A stretch of DNA of 64,000 nt from Cruorifilaria tuberocauda. Lineage: Eukaryota; Nematoda; Chromadorea; Rhabditida; Onchocercidae. Below, in pieces: positions 63,523-64,000 of the stretch. How positions within the stretch are numbered: position 1 is the first letter of the stretch; every line of letters starts with the position of its first letter. The notes under the pieces were generated by a model, which was not told the DNA's origin, did no database searches, and saw only the letters and a list, made by a program, of their open reading frames with translations. The DNA lies in NCBI GenBank assembly GCA_013365365.1, contig JABVXU010000135.1, forward strand, positions 1 through 64,000, read 5' to 3'. The translations under genes and the position numbers were made by a program.

Positions 63523-64000
63523 TCACTCTTCGTGATCACGATTAATACCATTGCCATCGTTATCATCATCAACGCCATTGTTTTTGTCATCATGAACATC
63601 ATTGTCTCCATCATGACTGGCGTCATCATCTCCATCATCATAATTACCGTCCTCTTCATCACCATTCTGTTTGTTGGTATGCTCAGCCTCACTGTCCTTG
63701 CCATCATTGTTAACATCAACATCTTCGTTATTATGCTTAATGTCCTTATCCTTCCCATCATCATGATTAACGTCACCGTCATTACTATGATGATTAACTA
63801 CTTCATCATTATCCTCGTTATCACGAAATCCTTCTTCACCGTCTTCGTTTTTATTATCTCTGCAATGAATAATATATAGAAATCATAAATAAAATGAATA
63901 TTATTCTATCGCTGAATTTATCTTACTTCTTAGAATTGCCTGCCTTCTCTTTACCACCATTTTTGTGAGCTGCACGAGGTTGACGTCCATAGTCATGTTT
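63523..64000 (-). CDS. Acidic Asp/Asn-rich protein, 3' end (partial)
   Basis: Two minus-strand exons are visible: from the window edge at 64000 to 63927 (phase 2 end, donor GTAAGAT), and 63859-63523, ending in TGA. The first encodes a basic segment (KHDYGRQPRAAHKNGGKEKA), the second about 112 residues dominated by Asp, Asn, Glu, Gly, His and Lys (for example NEDVDVNNDGKDSEAEH), with no hydrophobic segment. It could be a calcium-binding or intrinsically disordered tail of a secreted or nuclear protein. The phase match across the intron supports it as real. GAT-type repeats keep other frames open on both strands; those are shadows. The 5' part lies beyond the window, so no function can be named. 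Confidence 0.7.

Noticed and set aside
63496..63879. 127-residue hydrophobic Ile/Val-rich plus-strand open frame, and a Met/Thr-rich minus-strand frame at 63480-63782
   Set aside because: Both are shadows of the GAT-repeat exon of the acidic protein on the minus strand, which has matching splice phases.

Overview
This window looks like nuclear DNA of a parasitic nematode, most likely filarial or another spirurid. By eye it is very A+T-rich. Its genes are broken into many short exons with GT(R)A-type donors and TTTNAG acceptors, and several start codons lie just behind a 3' splice site, as expected for spliced-leader trans-splicing. Gene content agrees: a CTBP-1 with an N-terminal THAP domain, a DIM-1 muscle Ig protein, and a secreted SXP/RAL-2 (DUF148, Ani s 5-like) protein. 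I saw no bacterial, viral, transposase, tRNA or rRNA sequence. Most real genes do not appear as long open frames, so I rebuilt them exon by exon. I accepted an exon chain when reading phase agreed across successive introns; exceptions are stated.

Layout. 1-4112: no convincing gene. 4113-12390 (+): 18-exon, eight-span membrane protein resembling tincar, with a long Ser/Gln/Asn-rich tail. 13983-15585 (-): small single-pass protein with a WBP1/VOPP1-like cysteine motif. 15586-19588: gene-free, holding a perfect 21-bp-arm hairpin and a CA microsatellite. 19589-32794 (-): ctbp-1, 13 exons, THAP domain plus NAD-dependent dehydrogenase-like core plus low-complexity tail; its introns contain a possible alternative first exon and a small antisense coding-like duplication. 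32795-38498: upstream region with an imperfect inverted duplication of about 200 bp and a GCN repeat. 38499-40426 (+): small Rab-like GTPase closest to IFT27. 40427-46173: no clear gene. 46174-47867 (+): two-LIM-domain protein of the CSRP/muscle-LIM type. 49034-52338 (-): dim-1, complete in 10 exons. 52339-60277: mostly non-coding, with TAG and TG repeats, a second hairpin and one possible exon. 60278-62564 (-): secreted SXP/RAL-2-like protein. 63523-64000 (-): 3' end of a gene for an acidic Asp/Asn-rich protein, cut by the window edge.

There is no operon-like cluster. dim-1 and the LIM gene are convergent neighbours, both of muscle-type families, with 3' ends about 1.2 kb apart. The points most worth following up are the ctbp-1 gene architecture (apparent GC-AG intron, retained catalytic triad, possible THAP-less isoform, inverted duplication at its 5' end), the IFT27-like GTPase in a nematode, and the coding-like antisense duplication inside ctbp-1.
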